64,000 nucleotides of DNA from Verrucomicrobiales bacterium (GTDB lineage: Bacteria > Verrucomicrobiota > Verrucomicrobiia > Verrucomicrobiales > DEV007). Below are positions 9,566 to 18,910 of the stretch, piece after piece (position 1 is the first letter of the stretch; each line of letters begins with the position of its first letter). The notes below the pieces were generated by a model, which was not told where the DNA came from, did no database searches, and saw only the letters and a list, made by a program, of their open reading frames with translations. Made by a program: the position numbers and the translations under genes. Location of the stretch: contig PAAG01000059.1 in assembly GCA_002698785.1 (NCBI GenBank), forward strand, positions 62,001 through 126,000, written 5' to 3'.

Positions 9566-9595
9566 TTGTCATTTTCACTGTCATAGAGCTGTCAT
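9566..9595 (+). promoter_or_regulatory. Pho-box-like triple direct repeat
   Basis: Three TGTCAT-type units: TTGTCAT (9566-9572), CTGTCAT (9578-9584) and CTGTCAT (9589-9595). The last two are identical 7-mers with a 4-base spacer, an 11-base period, which is the layout of a PhoB-binding Pho box in Enterobacteria. No annotated gene starts downstream on the + strand before the convergent kinase, so the target is unclear. Confidence 0.4.
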
Positions 9596-9698
9596 CTTGA
9601 TGCGGTTCTGTGGGGCATGACGCTCCACTCAGAAAATACACGTCAAGCCAAGCGCCTGATCTTCCATATCTCTTTGCTCCACTGAGCACTTCACACTT

Positions 9699-9796
9699 CG
9701 CTGCACACACCCATCGCAACGCAGCGGACGGAGTCCCGGAGCGAGGAGATCAGCCATAGTGGTTCAGCTACGACCCTCCTCCTTTGGGGCTTCCGG
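9699..9796. other. Structured non-coding stretch downstream of Pho-like box
   Basis: This part of the 276-base gap between two gene ends has a CGCTGC/GCAGCG stem (9699-9704 with 9721-9726). A longer hairpin pairs CCGGA (9736-9740) and GAGGAG (9743-9748) with CTCCTC (9776-9781) and TCCGG (9792-9796). No ORF of convincing length is present. It could be an sRNA body or the 3' UTR of either neighbour. Confidence 0.25.
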
Positions 9797-9803
9797 TGTT
9801 CTC

Positions 9804-10913
9804 TCAACAATACTTCTCAAGTATCTCTCGGATCTTTCCCTCCCTCGCTTCCACACTCTCGCATAGCGCAAACTGCACACGCGCCCGATTCAAATTCTGC
9901 CCTTCGTAGCTCGTCTTAAAATACACGTCGCCTGCCAGGTAATCAGAAAAGAACCGCAGGCCCAGCTCAAAGGTAATCAGCCGAATCGAGTCATATAGAT
10001 ACTGCTTATCGTAGTCCGTCAGGAATCCCTTCGCCTCCCTCAAGTAGCCTCGAACCAGCGCCTCACAAAGATCAAGATCGAGAAGCACGTCGCTCAAATC
10101 CGTCGTCTCTTCTCCCGCGGGATTGCACCCACTCCGCACAGCATCACCAAAATCATAGTGAATCAGTCCCGGCTTTACCGTGTCTAGATCGACGATACTC
10201 GTGCCCTTGCCCGTGAAATTATCGATCATCACATTTGTGATTTTCGGGTCTCCGTGGATCGGGCGCAAACTCAGTTCACCCTTCTCAAGAGCATCTTCCA
10301 GAACCCTGACAAACTCCATCCGATCGGCAACGAAGCGGCTCAGTCTCCGCGCCTCGGCCGACGCCTCCAGGCGCTGCTGCGCCGCATTTGTCTCCAGGTT
10401 CCCCTGATACTGACTTAGATACCCCGGCGTGATATGAAACCCTGGCAAAGTGTCCGCCAGTTCCTCGATCGGAAAATCCGATATGATCCGCTGAAAATGG
10501 CCGAGCACTAGCCCTGCCTCCGCCGCGTGCTCAGGGATTGCCACCTTCTCATAATTCGTAGTGCTCGCGATCATCGACAGCGCTCGCCAGAACTCCCCCT
10601 CTCCATCCACGACAAAGTCGCCACCGTCACAGGCAGGAATCACCCTTGGCAACTGCCAGATGCGATCAGCGTGATCCGCCTCTTCCTCGATCTTGCAGTG
10701 AGCATGATCCGTCACTGCCTTCATATTCGACATCACCGCCGCCGGATCTTTGAATACCGCCTGGTTGATTCGCTGCAGAATGTATTGCTCCTCTGAGAAA
10801 GTCGTCCGCAGAATCACGCGGTAGGTGTCATTCACATTACCCGCCCCGATAGGCTGCAGGGATACAAGACGTCCCGGCACCTCGAATTGGGTAGCAATAG
10901 TTTCGGCGATCAT
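9804..10913 (-). CDS. Phosphotransferase (APH-fold), N-acetylhexosamine-kinase-like
   Basis: A 369-residue kinase of the aminoglycoside-phosphotransferase/choline-kinase fold. The start at 10913 (MIAETIATQFEVPG) was chosen over an upstream in-frame ATG because the family begins just before the G-loop-like region IGAGNVNDTYRV. Catalytic HGDPKITNVMID (His-x-Asp...Asn) and metal-binding IVDLDT are both present, followed by HYDFGDAVR. The NDTY, LQRIN and DLDTVKPG pieces resemble bacterial N-acetylhexosamine 1-kinases (NahK type), so a sugar substrate is more likely than an antibiotic. No resistance role is indicated. Confidence 0.75.
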   Translation of the reverse strand: MIAETIATQFEVPGRLVSLQPIGAGNVNDTYRVILRTTFSEEQYILQRINQAVFKDPAAVMSNMKAVTDHAHCKIEEEADHADRIWQLPRVIPACDGGDFVVDGEGEFWRALSMIASTTNYEKVAIPEHAAEAGLVLGHFQRIISDFPIEELADTLPGFHITPGYLSQYQGNLETNAAQQRLEASAEARRLSRFVADRMEFVRVLEDALEKGELSLRPIHGDPKITNVMIDNFTGKGTSIVDLDTVKPGLIHYDFGDAVRSGCNPAGEETTDLSDVLLDLDLCEALVRGYLREAKGFLTDYDKQYLYDSIRLITFELGLRFFSDYLAGDVYFKTSYEGQNLNRARVQFALCESVEAREGKIREILEKYC

Positions 10914-11140
10914 GAAAAGGGCGAAAACGGATAATACCGAGCGAAACAGAGCCAATTGTCAACCCTGGGCTTGCTAGTCGTCACTCCCCCAATTCCCTGG
11001 GTCACAAGCAAATCCTTCAAACTTTTCCTCATCAAAGGTGTTTCATATACCCTCACTTCGCACTCCAATTTCCACGCTTACGGTTTTTGTCCTTTGCAAC
11101 TTCGACAGGAATTGAGAAAATTACACTCATCTAAATCTCC

Positions 11141-12556
11141 ATGAACCACGCATCGCTCATCCTTGTCGCAGGCGCAGTCGGCGTTGCAGGCTTTGGTGCC
11201 GGGTTCTTTGTCTCGGATTCGCTCGAAAATGGCAATGCCGACAATCCCGAAGAAACGGCAGCAATCACCTTGGTCGAGCGCCCGGAGGACAACAGCCTCA
11301 CTATCGAAGTCGTTCCCGAAGATTCAGAAGCAGAACGATCCTACTTTCTGACTCTGGCAGCGAAAGATCCCCTCACTGCGGAAGCGGAAGCGATGGAAAA
11401 AGACGACCCTCGCGAAGCCATGGAGTGGATCGCCCAGGCCCGAGCTGCCACCGATCCCGAGGGTGCCTACCAGTGGGCCACCGACATCACCAATATGGAG
11501 CTACGCTCCTACGCCTACAGAGGTATCATCAACGCTCTCGTCGCCAAGTCAGACCTTGAGACTGCCACCGCATTCCTCGACCGAATGCCAACTGGCCGAT
11601 TGCGTGACTTCTCAGCCTTTCCTGTAATTGAAGCGATGGCTACATCAGACCCCATCGCTGCTGTAAAGGTTGGCGAAAGTTTAACCCGAGTCTGGTCGGT
11701 CAGGGAAGCTGGCGAAGTCATTGCCGAGGCCCACGCCACACCTGGGAAAGAGGATGCCTTCTGGGAACTTCTTGAGTCCGCTGAGAATGATTCTTTTCGC
11801 CGCGCGCTCGCCATCAATTTCGTTCTCGAAGTCGCCGGCGACGATCCCGAACGCGCCATCAAAGTCGTTACCGAAAACAGCGATGCATTCGGAGGAGGAA
11901 ACCCTCGCTGGATCTATGGCGAAATAGCCGAAGAATTCGGTGAAGAAAATCCCGAAAAAGGCCTCGAGATCGCAGCATCGATCGACAACCCCGAACTCCG
12001 CGAAGAATTCCTCGAAGAGTTAGGAGAACGCTGGGGCGAGACCTTTGGCAAAGAGTCAGCCCTCACCCTTGTCGAAAGACTAAATACATCCCCTGACAAA
12101 AATCTCGAAACCACACTTAGCGGAGCTCTCGACCGCCTTATGGAAAACGATCAGGAAAGCGTTTTCGGCATCATCAACGTCATCGAAAATCCTGAAGTTC
12201 GAGGGCGACTAAACTCCCGGGCCATCGGCAGCCTTACACGAAGAAATCCACAACTCGCTTCTGAGAAACTCGAACCACTCATCGAACAGGGAGCACCCGA
12301 ATCCGCAGGAATTACAGGCCGCCTCATGAGAAGCTGGATGTACAACAACCCTGGCGAAGCCTCTCTCTGGCTGGACCAGCAATCATCTGGCCCCGCAAAA
12401 GACGAGGGCATCGAGGCGCTCGTAGACAACCTTCTTCGCGTCGACCAGGACTACCGTGGCGCACTCGCCTGGACCGAGCAGGTGCAGAATCCCGATAAAA
12501 AAGCCCGCCTCACCGAAAGAGTCAGCCGACAGATTGAACGGGAAGAAAATCCCTGA
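11141..12556 (+). CDS. Membrane-anchored helical-repeat protein, paralog 1
   Basis: A 471-residue protein with one N-terminal membrane segment (ILVAGAVGVAGFGAGFFVS) and an acidic, all-helical remainder built of repeats of about 35-40 residues. The repeat unit has a W-A/I core and D-P-E-x-A phasing (DPREAMEWIAQARAATDPEG, LVAKSDLETATAFLDRMP). It is homologous over its whole length to the next gene, 18 bases downstream: LREEFLEELGERWGET matches MRNEFLRELGEEWGET. A TPR/HEAT-like scaffold facing the periplasm is likely. I do not recognise a named family. Confidence 0.75.
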   Translation: MNHASLILVAGAVGVAGFGAGFFVSDSLENGNADNPEETAAITLVERPEDNSLTIEVVPEDSEAERSYFLTLAAKDPLTAEAEAMEKDDPREAMEWIAQARAATDPEGAYQWATDITNMELRSYAYRGIINALVAKSDLETATAFLDRMPTGRLRDFSAFPVIEAMATSDPIAAVKVGESLTRVWSVREAGEVIAEAHATPGKEDAFWELLESAENDSFRRALAINFVLEVAGDDPERAIKVVTENSDAFGGGNPRWIYGEIAEEFGEENPEKGLEIAASIDNPELREEFLEELGERWGETFGKESALTLVERLNTSPDKNLETTLSGALDRLMENDQESVFGIINVIENPEVRGRLNSRAIGSLTRRNPQLASEKLEPLIEQGAPESAGITGRLMRSWMYNNPGEASLWLDQQSSGPAKDEGIEALVDNLLRVDQDYRGALAWTEQVQNPDKKARLTERVSRQIEREENP

Positions 12557-12574
12557 CAAACCCTCCATGCATAA

Positions 12575-14038
12575 ATGAACACACCAGTCCTGTTAGCCAC
12601 GATCGCCGCAGTCAGCTTCGGTGGAGGATTCGCTGTGCACACCATTTCCCAGAAGGCAGAACCGGGTACAGACACCGACGCCGCACAGACTCTTGCCACC
12701 CCCGACGAAAACCCTGACGCACGCAAACTCACCGTTCGTTCCGACGATCCTGACGTAGCCTCTAAAATTCGCAAAGTTCTCGCCACGGCAATCACCGATC
12801 CCAGACTCGCCTTGAAACAGGCCGAGGAAATGGGTGTCTCCGACTCAGCCCTTCCCGAGATCGTTCGTGATTGGACACTTAGGAATGTTGACGCGGCCCT
12901 CGCATGGGCTCTTTCCATCGCTGATAGCGAGCGCCAGCGAGAAGCCATCGAGCACATTTTTCGCACTCTCATCGCGCAGGGACAAACGAGCGTTGCTCTC
13001 AGACACCTCGCAGCACTCCCGGTCGGTTCTCTTCGAGACCGTGCCACCGCCGAGGTCGTGCAGGGACTCGTTCAGACCGATCCCGAAGAAGCCCTTTCTC
13101 TCGCGAGCGAGATTACTGACTGGGGAGCGCGTCGAGACGCTGCCCGCAACCTTTCCGAGCACTTCGTCACCACCGAGAACGACGCCGAGTTCTGGCGCCT
13201 CTACGAATCCCTCCCCATCGGGAGCTTCAGCAACCGACTCGCCTCCGAATACCTCGAAGAGCTCGCCGTAGTGCGCCCTGCCCAGGCCATTGCTACCGCA
13301 CAAGCCAAAGCAGACCTTTTTGACCGAAGAACCATCAATGAAATGTTCGAGGAAATGGGCGAAGAGCTCGGTCGCAACGATCCCCAACTGGGAGTAGGCC
13401 TTGCTTCCCAGATTACAGATGAAGACATGCGCAACGAATTCCTTCGCGAACTGGGCGAAGAATGGGGAGAGACCGATCCAAAAGCAGCGAGCGAATGGGC
13501 TCTCGCCGAAATGCGAAGGACAGGAAAACCTGAATTGCAGAAGCTATTCAGCGGCGCTCTAGAAGAACTCATGGAGTGGGATCAGGATCTTGCCTTCTCC
13601 ATGATCGACCAGATCCCCGATCCAGAGATCCGGATGAGAGCTGAGCTGGACGCCATTGGCGAAGTCAGTCGTGACAACCCCGTTCTTGCCTCTACCCGAC
13701 TCACCTCGCTGATCGAGACCGATCCAGATGCAGCGCGCGGCGCTACTGGTCGCCTCGCTCGGAACTGGATCTTTCGCGACCCGACCTCCGCATCCGCCTG
13801 GATCGACTCACTACCGGCCAGCACGGCAAAAGACGAAGGTATCGGAAGCCTTGTCCGCTACGCTGTTTTTCGAGAAAACGATACCCAGGCCGCACGAGCC
13901 TGGATTGGCCAGATGAGTTCCGAAGAGTCCCAGCAGGAACTGATCGAGTGGATCCGCGATGCGAGAGAGAATTTCGGTCGCGGCGATTTCCGAGGCCGAG
14001 GAGGGCCTCCCGGAAGAGGTTTCCGGGGACCACGCTAA
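12575..14038 (+). CDS. Membrane-anchored helical-repeat protein, paralog 2
   Basis: A 487-residue tandem paralog of the preceding gene, with the same architecture: an N-terminal membrane anchor (VLLATIAAVSFGGGFAVHT), a short linker, then helical repeats. A conserved block near the end, GRLARNWIFRDPTSASAWID, parallels GRLMRSWMYNNPGEASLWLD in paralog 1. Paralog 2 alone has a Gly/Arg-rich tail (FGRGDFRGRGGPPGRGFRG), an RGG-like sequence that may be disordered or bind nucleic acid or anionic polymer. The pair arose by duplication and is probably one transcription unit. Function unknown. Confidence 0.75.
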   Translation: MNTPVLLATIAAVSFGGGFAVHTISQKAEPGTDTDAAQTLATPDENPDARKLTVRSDDPDVASKIRKVLATAITDPRLALKQAEEMGVSDSALPEIVRDWTLRNVDAALAWALSIADSERQREAIEHIFRTLIAQGQTSVALRHLAALPVGSLRDRATAEVVQGLVQTDPEEALSLASEITDWGARRDAARNLSEHFVTTENDAEFWRLYESLPIGSFSNRLASEYLEELAVVRPAQAIATAQAKADLFDRRTINEMFEEMGEELGRNDPQLGVGLASQITDEDMRNEFLRELGEEWGETDPKAASEWALAEMRRTGKPELQKLFSGALEELMEWDQDLAFSMIDQIPDPEIRMRAELDAIGEVSRDNPVLASTRLTSLIETDPDAARGATGRLARNWIFRDPTSASAWIDSLPASTAKDEGIGSLVRYAVFRENDTQAARAWIGQMSSEESQQELIEWIRDARENFGRGDFRGRGGPPGRGFRGPR

Positions 14039-14051
14039 AAATACTCGACGA

Positions 14052-15095
14052 CTACCGCTCGAGAATCGTCTCGGTCAAAACGCAGCCCCAGATCACCCAT
14101 TCGCCCTGCGGATCTGGCTTCAGGAATTCGCCACCGTCGAGTCGGTGATCCTCCCAGCGCTGCACCCAATACGAGTCGGGCAGAATCTTCTCCGGATGAT
14201 TAGCGGGTTTACCCGCAACCGCCTTTGCATCAAACTCCTTCAGATCGACATCCTTCCCCTGCCCGAGAACTTTCATGTCATCTGGTTGAAAGAAAATGAC
14301 CTTGTTCTTGTCGGGCAACTCTATCGCCAAAGCGACGGAGCGATACACAGCCGTTCCTCGTGCCCGAACAAGAATCACATCTCCCTCTCGCAAATCGAAG
14401 AAACGTGATTTTCCATCCGTTCCACTTCCATCATCCGGATTGTCAGTTCGAAGAAAGATTTCCTCTCCGTTCAAGTATACCTGCACTTCCGCCTTGGCTG
14501 TCACGTGGGCTCGAGCTTTCAGCTCTTCTTTCTCTTCCTCGCTCGGCAGACCCATTGGCTCCGCATTCTCGTCGCTCAAGTTCCCTGACTTACCGAGCCG
14601 CTCCAACTCCGTCCTCACAGCAACGGCATCGTCAATTCGGTAGGACTTGGTCAACTCGGCTACCAATGTTTCCAATTGATCCGCATAGAGTCGATCTAGC
14701 TCGAGCACCTTATCTTGATTCGCTTTCTCTATTTCCTTCCGCGCATCGAGGTAGGTTTTCTGCAAATTCCTTATTCCCTCGAAATTCGAGAGCCTTTCGC
14801 GAAAAGAGTTCTCATCGTACTTCGATCCATCACCATGCGCTTCTAACTCGTTTTTCACCGCCACTACCGACTCGAGATCACCAGCTTTGGTTTTCACTTC
14901 GCCATGCCTCTTTAGCGCAGCAATGTATTTCTCATCCAGATCTTTGATCCCATCGAAAAGACGTCCCCTGTGAAGCTCATAGACTTCCTTCAATTTCGTC
15001 AGCTCTGCAGGATCAGCGGAATACACCGTCAGTGGAGCACACCAAAAAACGGCAGACGCAGTCACAAAATAAAACAAAGCAACGCACATTCTCAT
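14052..15095 (-). CDS. Secreted coiled-coil protein of unknown function
   Basis: About 347 residues from the ATG at 15095, or 345 from the ATG at 15089; both keep a signal peptide (VALFYFVTASAVFW then CAPLTVYSA). Residues 30-170 are Glu/Lys/Leu-rich and predicted coiled coil, with alternating LKxxY/LDxKY helices. The C-terminal half is beta-like, with VQVYLNGEEIFLR and RARGTAVYRSVALAI. This layout is typical of exported structural proteins in Verrucomicrobia; no catalytic motif is seen. It is convergent with paralog 2 (13-base gap) and divergent from the NHL protein. Confidence 0.65.
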   Translation of the reverse strand: MRMCVALFYFVTASAVFWCAPLTVYSADPAELTKLKEVYELHRGRLFDGIKDLDEKYIAALKRHGEVKTKAGDLESVVAVKNELEAHGDGSKYDENSFRERLSNFEGIRNLQKTYLDARKEIEKANQDKVLELDRLYADQLETLVAELTKSYRIDDAVAVRTELERLGKSGNLSDENAEPMGLPSEEEKEELKARAHVTAKAEVQVYLNGEEIFLRTDNPDDGSGTDGKSRFFDLREGDVILVRARGTAVYRSVALAIELPDKNKVIFFQPDDMKVLGQGKDVDLKEFDAKAVAGKPANHPEKILPDSYWVQRWEDHRLDGGEFLKPDPQGEWVIWGCVLTETILER

Positions 15096-15264
15096 ACCAT
15101 CGAGAGTAACACATTGACGGAACGCTACGCTTGCGTCGAGATCAATTGCTCCGAAGGAGCGGATCAGGAAACAAGACAAATTGGTTCAATCAGCGGCCAC
15201 AAGCGGTCGCTTCTGGTGTGTAACCACCCCTCCCAAAAGTGGCGGGTGGAACTACACACTAGCT

Positions 15265-16920
15265 ATGATACCAAAGAGAAGATACCATAAGACGAAATCT
15301 CCCCTGATTTATGCACTGATTCTCGCTTTCGCGGGAACAGGAATGGTAAAAACGGCCACAGCAATTGATTGGACCCAAAGCCGCAATGCCGACAAGGTCC
15401 TTGGCCAGATCGACTACGACACAGATGGCTCCGGATTATCGGAACAAAACTTCAACTACCCAAACAGCGTAGCCATATGCCCGCTGACGAACAAAGTTTT
15501 CGTCTGTGACACAGGGAACCATCGAATTCTTCGATTCGCTTCTTACGAAGCCATGTTTACCGGTGCCAAAGCGGAAGCGGTATTCGGTTCTTCAAACTTC
15601 GTCTCCGTCAATGCTGGCACCACCGCACAACGATTCGCGGACCCGCTCGGCATTTTCGTCGATCAAGAAGGCCGTCTATGGGTCTGTGATTCCACCAATG
15701 CGAGAGTCCTGCGATTCGATGATGCAGCGAACAAATCTAATTTCCCTGCTGCTGATGGGGTCCTGGGCCAGACACTGCTTACCACCAACGCTTCTCCAGG
15801 CACGCCATCAGCAAATAGCCTCGATTCACCTTCTGCCTGCGTTGTCGAATCCAACGGAACACTCTGGGTCGCAGACTCCAGCGATCACAGGATACTGCGT
15901 TACGACGGTGCAGCACTGAAAAGCAACGGAGGAGGTGCTGACGGAGTTCTCGGACAATCAATGATGGACACCTCTGCTTCCGGGAGCGGCACCAATGGTG
16001 TGAGCGGCCCAACTGCACTCGCCGTCAGTAACAACGGAACTCTCTGGGTCGCCGACTACGGCAACCGTCGAGTCCTTAGATTCAACAGTGCTGTTAGTAA
16101 GTCGAACGGAGCCGATGCAGACGGCGTTCTCGGCCAGACGGGTCTCTTCGGCAACGGATTCTACGGATTTGCAGACAACGCCGCAACCACGGTCATCGGA
16201 CTCGCGTGGAGCCCTGTCAACGATACCCTCTACGTCAGCGACAACAGCTACAACCGGATTCTTATTTTCGAATTTGCGTCCACCAAAACCGGACTCATCA
16301 GTGCCGACACCTTCATCGGGAACAACGTCCTGGGCTCTATGTCCGCCGCAACAGGGCAGAACAGATCGGATGCTCCACGCATGATGTGCGTCGACACCTC
16401 CAATCGTCTATGGCTTGCAGACACCGGCAACAACCGCGTTCTACGCTACTCACCCGATTCGGCCGCTGCCTCCCCTGACATTCAGCCCGACCTCACCGTT
16501 GGCGAGAAACTCGGAAAACAAAAGGGGGACGGGATCTACAACAGCGTTGGAGCAGGGCAAAAAGGCAAAGTGAAAGTTATCGGTAGAAAGAAAGCCAGGC
16601 TTTTCGTCATACAGCAAAACGACGGACGAACCACAAACCCTTTCATCCTCGCCGGCTCAAGAAAGAATAAACTCTTCAAAGTGAAATATATCTCCCTGAA
16701 CGGACTCGTGGGCAACGTGACCGGTAATATGCTTCTCGGCACATTTGAGACAGCCGACCTGGAACCTGGTCAAACGCATATCATGCGCGTCGACATCAAA
16801 GCCACACCTAAAGCCAAGTCTCGCACCGCAAAATACAAAGGCTTCGTACGTTCGCGGGATCCCAATGCCTCCACCACCGAACTGATTAAAACTTTCGTGA
16901 AAGCCAAACCAAAGAAGTAA
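15265..16920 (+). CDS. Secreted NHL-repeat beta-propeller protein
   Basis: A 551-residue protein from the ATG at 15265, which precedes a basic N-region and a hydrophobic signal segment (SPLIYALILAFAGTGM). At least five NHL-type blades carry the recurring pair LWVADxxxxRxLR and DGVLGQ, for example LWVADSSDHRILRYDGA and LWVADYGNRRVLRFNSA. The last 140 residues form a separate basic beta-rich domain. NHL propellers bind ligands or act as lyases in a few cases; no active site is visible here. It may be a surface protein. The upstream in-frame extension back to 15181 does not look coding. Confidence 0.78.
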   Translation: MIPKRRYHKTKSPLIYALILAFAGTGMVKTATAIDWTQSRNADKVLGQIDYDTDGSGLSEQNFNYPNSVAICPLTNKVFVCDTGNHRILRFASYEAMFTGAKAEAVFGSSNFVSVNAGTTAQRFADPLGIFVDQEGRLWVCDSTNARVLRFDDAANKSNFPAADGVLGQTLLTTNASPGTPSANSLDSPSACVVESNGTLWVADSSDHRILRYDGAALKSNGGGADGVLGQSMMDTSASGSGTNGVSGPTALAVSNNGTLWVADYGNRRVLRFNSAVSKSNGADADGVLGQTGLFGNGFYGFADNAATTVIGLAWSPVNDTLYVSDNSYNRILIFEFASTKTGLISADTFIGNNVLGSMSAATGQNRSDAPRMMCVDTSNRLWLADTGNNRVLRYSPDSAAASPDIQPDLTVGEKLGKQKGDGIYNSVGAGQKGKVKVIGRKKARLFVIQQNDGRTTNPFILAGSRKNKLFKVKYISLNGLVGNVTGNMLLGTFETADLEPGQTHIMRVDIKATPKAKSRTAKYKGFVRSRDPNASTTELIKTFVKAKPKK

Positions 16921-16943
16921 AGAAAATCTCTCGAGACATCCCT

Positions 16944-16968
16944 GCGGGGTAGGCGATACCTGCCCCGC
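16944..16968. terminator. Hairpin between convergent genes
   Basis: GCGGGGTAGG (16944-16953) pairs with CCTGCCCCGC (16959-16968), a 10-bp stem with one G-T pair and a 5-base loop. It sits between two converging genes, 24 and 18 bases from their ends. There is no T-run on either side, so it may act as a stabilising or bidirectional stop rather than a classic intrinsic terminator. Confidence 0.45.
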
Positions 16969-16985
16969 AAATCAGAAATTGCCAA

Positions 16986-17726
16986 TCAAGTTTCCGACTC
17001 CACCGGAGCTTCCACCAAAGCAACAACAGCACCCTCTTCTGACTCCAGGTTTCCGATTTCCGTTTCCACTGGCTCAATCTTGATTTCCCCACGCTCCACC
17101 ATTCGTTCAAGCGCACCTGAAAAATCGTAAGGCATTAAGTTCACAAACTTACGCAATTCGGGGAGTGCGACCTCCTTCAATTTCCCTGGAGCCAGTTCCT
17201 GACACGACCGTAGCACAGCTGCGTCAGCCAAAAACGCAGGCACCTCCCTTTCCTGCGGCTGGGCGGGCTCCTCTCGATACTCTCCTGCAGATCCGAGGCG
17301 TTTTACGGGCGCCGCAGCAGGCTTGGCGGGCTGCGTCGGTAACGGAGTAGTGATCTCCTTTGGCTTTTCCAGCCCCGGTTGGATCAATTGCATCAAGGTC
17401 AGATCGTAATCCGACAAACGACGTCGCAGTAGCTTCAGAAGTTCTTCGAGCACCTCTCCCGCCCGGGCATTTCCCGCCAGATCACTCGGTGGAAACGATT
17501 TCCGAATCGCACTCCATCCCTCCTCAGTCAGACGCAGCTTCATTCCTGCTCGGCCCGTTTCTGGATGAGGTTCCGAAACAGTTTCCGCTAGCCCACATTC
17601 CGCCAGCTCTTCACGCTCAGCTTTGTTAGGCTTCGACTTGATCTGCTTCAACCATTCCTCACCGCCGACAACAGCGAGTCGCCAGAGGGTCAAAAGTTGA
17701 TTTGGGGTCAATTCCACGTCTTCCAT
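16986..17726 (-). CDS. Hypothetical protein with winged-helix-like N-terminus
   Basis: A 246-residue protein from the ATG at 17726; AGGA lies 6 bases upstream, supporting this start over the in-frame ATG at 17795. Residues 1-85 (LTPNQLLTLWRLAVVGGEEW, then a Lys/Glu-rich helix and MKLRLTEEGW) resemble a winged-helix unit of the kind seen in MarR-like proteins. A Pro-rich linker (PTQPAKPAAAPVK) leads to a second helical part near 175-230. The acidic C-terminus is probably disordered. No enzymatic motif. A DNA-binding role is plausible but not shown. Confidence 0.6.
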   Translation of the reverse strand: MEDVELTPNQLLTLWRLAVVGGEEWLKQIKSKPNKAEREELAECGLAETVSEPHPETGRAGMKLRLTEEGWSAIRKSFPPSDLAGNARAGEVLEELLKLLRRRLSDYDLTLMQLIQPGLEKPKEITTPLPTQPAKPAAAPVKRLGSAGEYREEPAQPQEREVPAFLADAAVLRSCQELAPGKLKEVALPELRKFVNLMPYDFSGALERMVERGEIKIEPVETEIGNLESEEGAVVALVEAPVESET

Positions 17727-17820
17727 TTCCGTCCTGCAAAGAGGTATTACGATCTCGCCAGATTCAGGGAGTAAGCAAGCACGCAAATGGGGCAAAATGG
17801 AAATTTTTCATCTGGAATCC

Positions 17821-18267
17821 TTAAGGAAAAGATCCGCGGCTAGAATACGCCAACCAATCCCGAACTGCGTTCTCAATATTTATCCGAGTCTCGGATACTC
17901 CTCTCCTCCTCAAAACTTCCTCGATCTCATCCGACATGCTGAGCACATGACCTTCCGGTCTCTTTTCCTCTCTGATCGTGAACACGGGTAGCAAAGGCCC
18001 AGGAAGCGTCTGTATTCCGTAATAGTTTCCCAGAATCAGCGTATCATTGTCTTTCTCAACCTGATCATATTTCCCTGCCTTCAACTTCGCATTGTTTGAG
18101 ATGGCATAAACAATTTGGAACCGGGCATTGCGATACATTCTATCGCGGGACCCGTAAAAATATCCTGCCAACAATCCACAACTAAGAAAGGCCACAGCAG
18201 TCACAATGAAAATCCCGGTGGGAAAAGAACGTTGCTTCGAATCTTGGTGTGTTGAGTCTTCGTTCAT
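17821..18267 (-). CDS. Single-pass membrane protein of unknown function
   Basis: A 148-residue protein with one membrane segment at about residues 17-38 (IFIVTAVAFLSCGLLAGYFY), then a soluble domain of about 105 residues. The soluble part ends in a helix (MSDEIEEVLRRRGVSETRI). The cytoplasmic leader is short and polar. No family recognised. It lies 94 bases upstream of the winged-helix-like gene on the same strand. Confidence 0.55.
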   Translation of the reverse strand: MNEDSTHQDSKQRSFPTGIFIVTAVAFLSCGLLAGYFYGSRDRMYRNARFQIVYAISNNAKLKAGKYDQVEKDNDTLILGNYYGIQTLPGPLLPVFTIREEKRPEGHVLSMSDEIEEVLRRRGVSETRINIENAVRDWLAYSSRGSFP

Positions 18268-18480
18268 AGTCGTGGGCCACTCGATCGAGTCAGCAGCAAA
18301 TAAACGTTATCAACTCGGTGCTGATCTGGTGAGATTATAATACAGATCATCAGACGTAAGCGACACTCTTGTCGCCCTCGGAGCAACACGACCAAAGTTC
18401 AATCTAAGTGTTACCTATGTTCTGACTGCGCCCACCCTCAAAACACACTTCTGCCCGTAACCTTCTGCCTTTCCTACCCC

Positions 18481-18909
18481 TCAAATCCCATACCCCAGCA
18501 GCGCATCCCCCGAATCGTTGCGCACCAGATCCTCGACACTCGTGTCCTCCAGCTTTGAATTGATCACGGATTCCGCATCCATCAGGAACTGTCTCACCCC
18601 ATTTCCTCCGGGATACGCTGGATAGTCCGAGACATCGATAAAACGCACCAGGTCGCCGTCGACCGCTTCGATCACATCCGCCACCGAGATCAACCGAGCC
18701 TCTTTGCCCAACTTGTATCCTCCACCAACACCCCGTTTGCTAAGTAGAATACTGGCCCGCTTCAGAACCAGGAGAATTTGCTCAAGGAACTTGATCGGGA
18801 TCTTTCCCAATTCTCCCAACTCCTGAGCCTGCATGGTCTTATCCGGCGGAAGAGTAGCCAGAATCGTCACCGCCCGGAGGGCATAATCAGCTTTACGGGA
18901 GATTTGCAT
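18481..18909 (-). CDS. Rrf2-family transcriptional regulator lacking cysteines
   Basis: A 142-residue Rrf2 protein starting with the canonical MQISRKADYALRA. The winged helix follows (MQAQELGELGKIPIKFLEQI), with the recognition helix and wing at KRASILLSKRGVGGGYKL. Family members such as IscR and NsrR bind a [2Fe-2S] or [4Fe-4S] cluster through three cysteines after about residue 90. This protein has no cysteine at all, so it cannot use that mode and may resemble CymR-type members, which respond to a partner protein or metabolite. A palindromic IscR-type-1-like box lies directly upstream of its start, suggesting autoregulation. Target genes are otherwise unknown. Confidence 0.85.
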   Translation of the reverse strand: MQISRKADYALRAVTILATLPPDKTMQAQELGELGKIPIKFLEQILLVLKRASILLSKRGVGGGYKLGKEARLISVADVIEAVDGDLVRFIDVSDYPAYPGGNGVRQFLMDAESVINSKLEDTSVEDLVRNDSGDALLGYGI

Positions 18910-18910
18910 A

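Noticed and set aside
9618-9686. 22-codon ORF downstream of the Pho-like repeat
   Set aside because: Too short and without a Shine-Dalgarno site; kept only as a possible leader peptide.
9804-10913. Aminoglycoside resistance gene
   Set aside because: The fold is shared, but the N-terminal and catalytic-loop pattern fits sugar kinases better and there is no mobile context.
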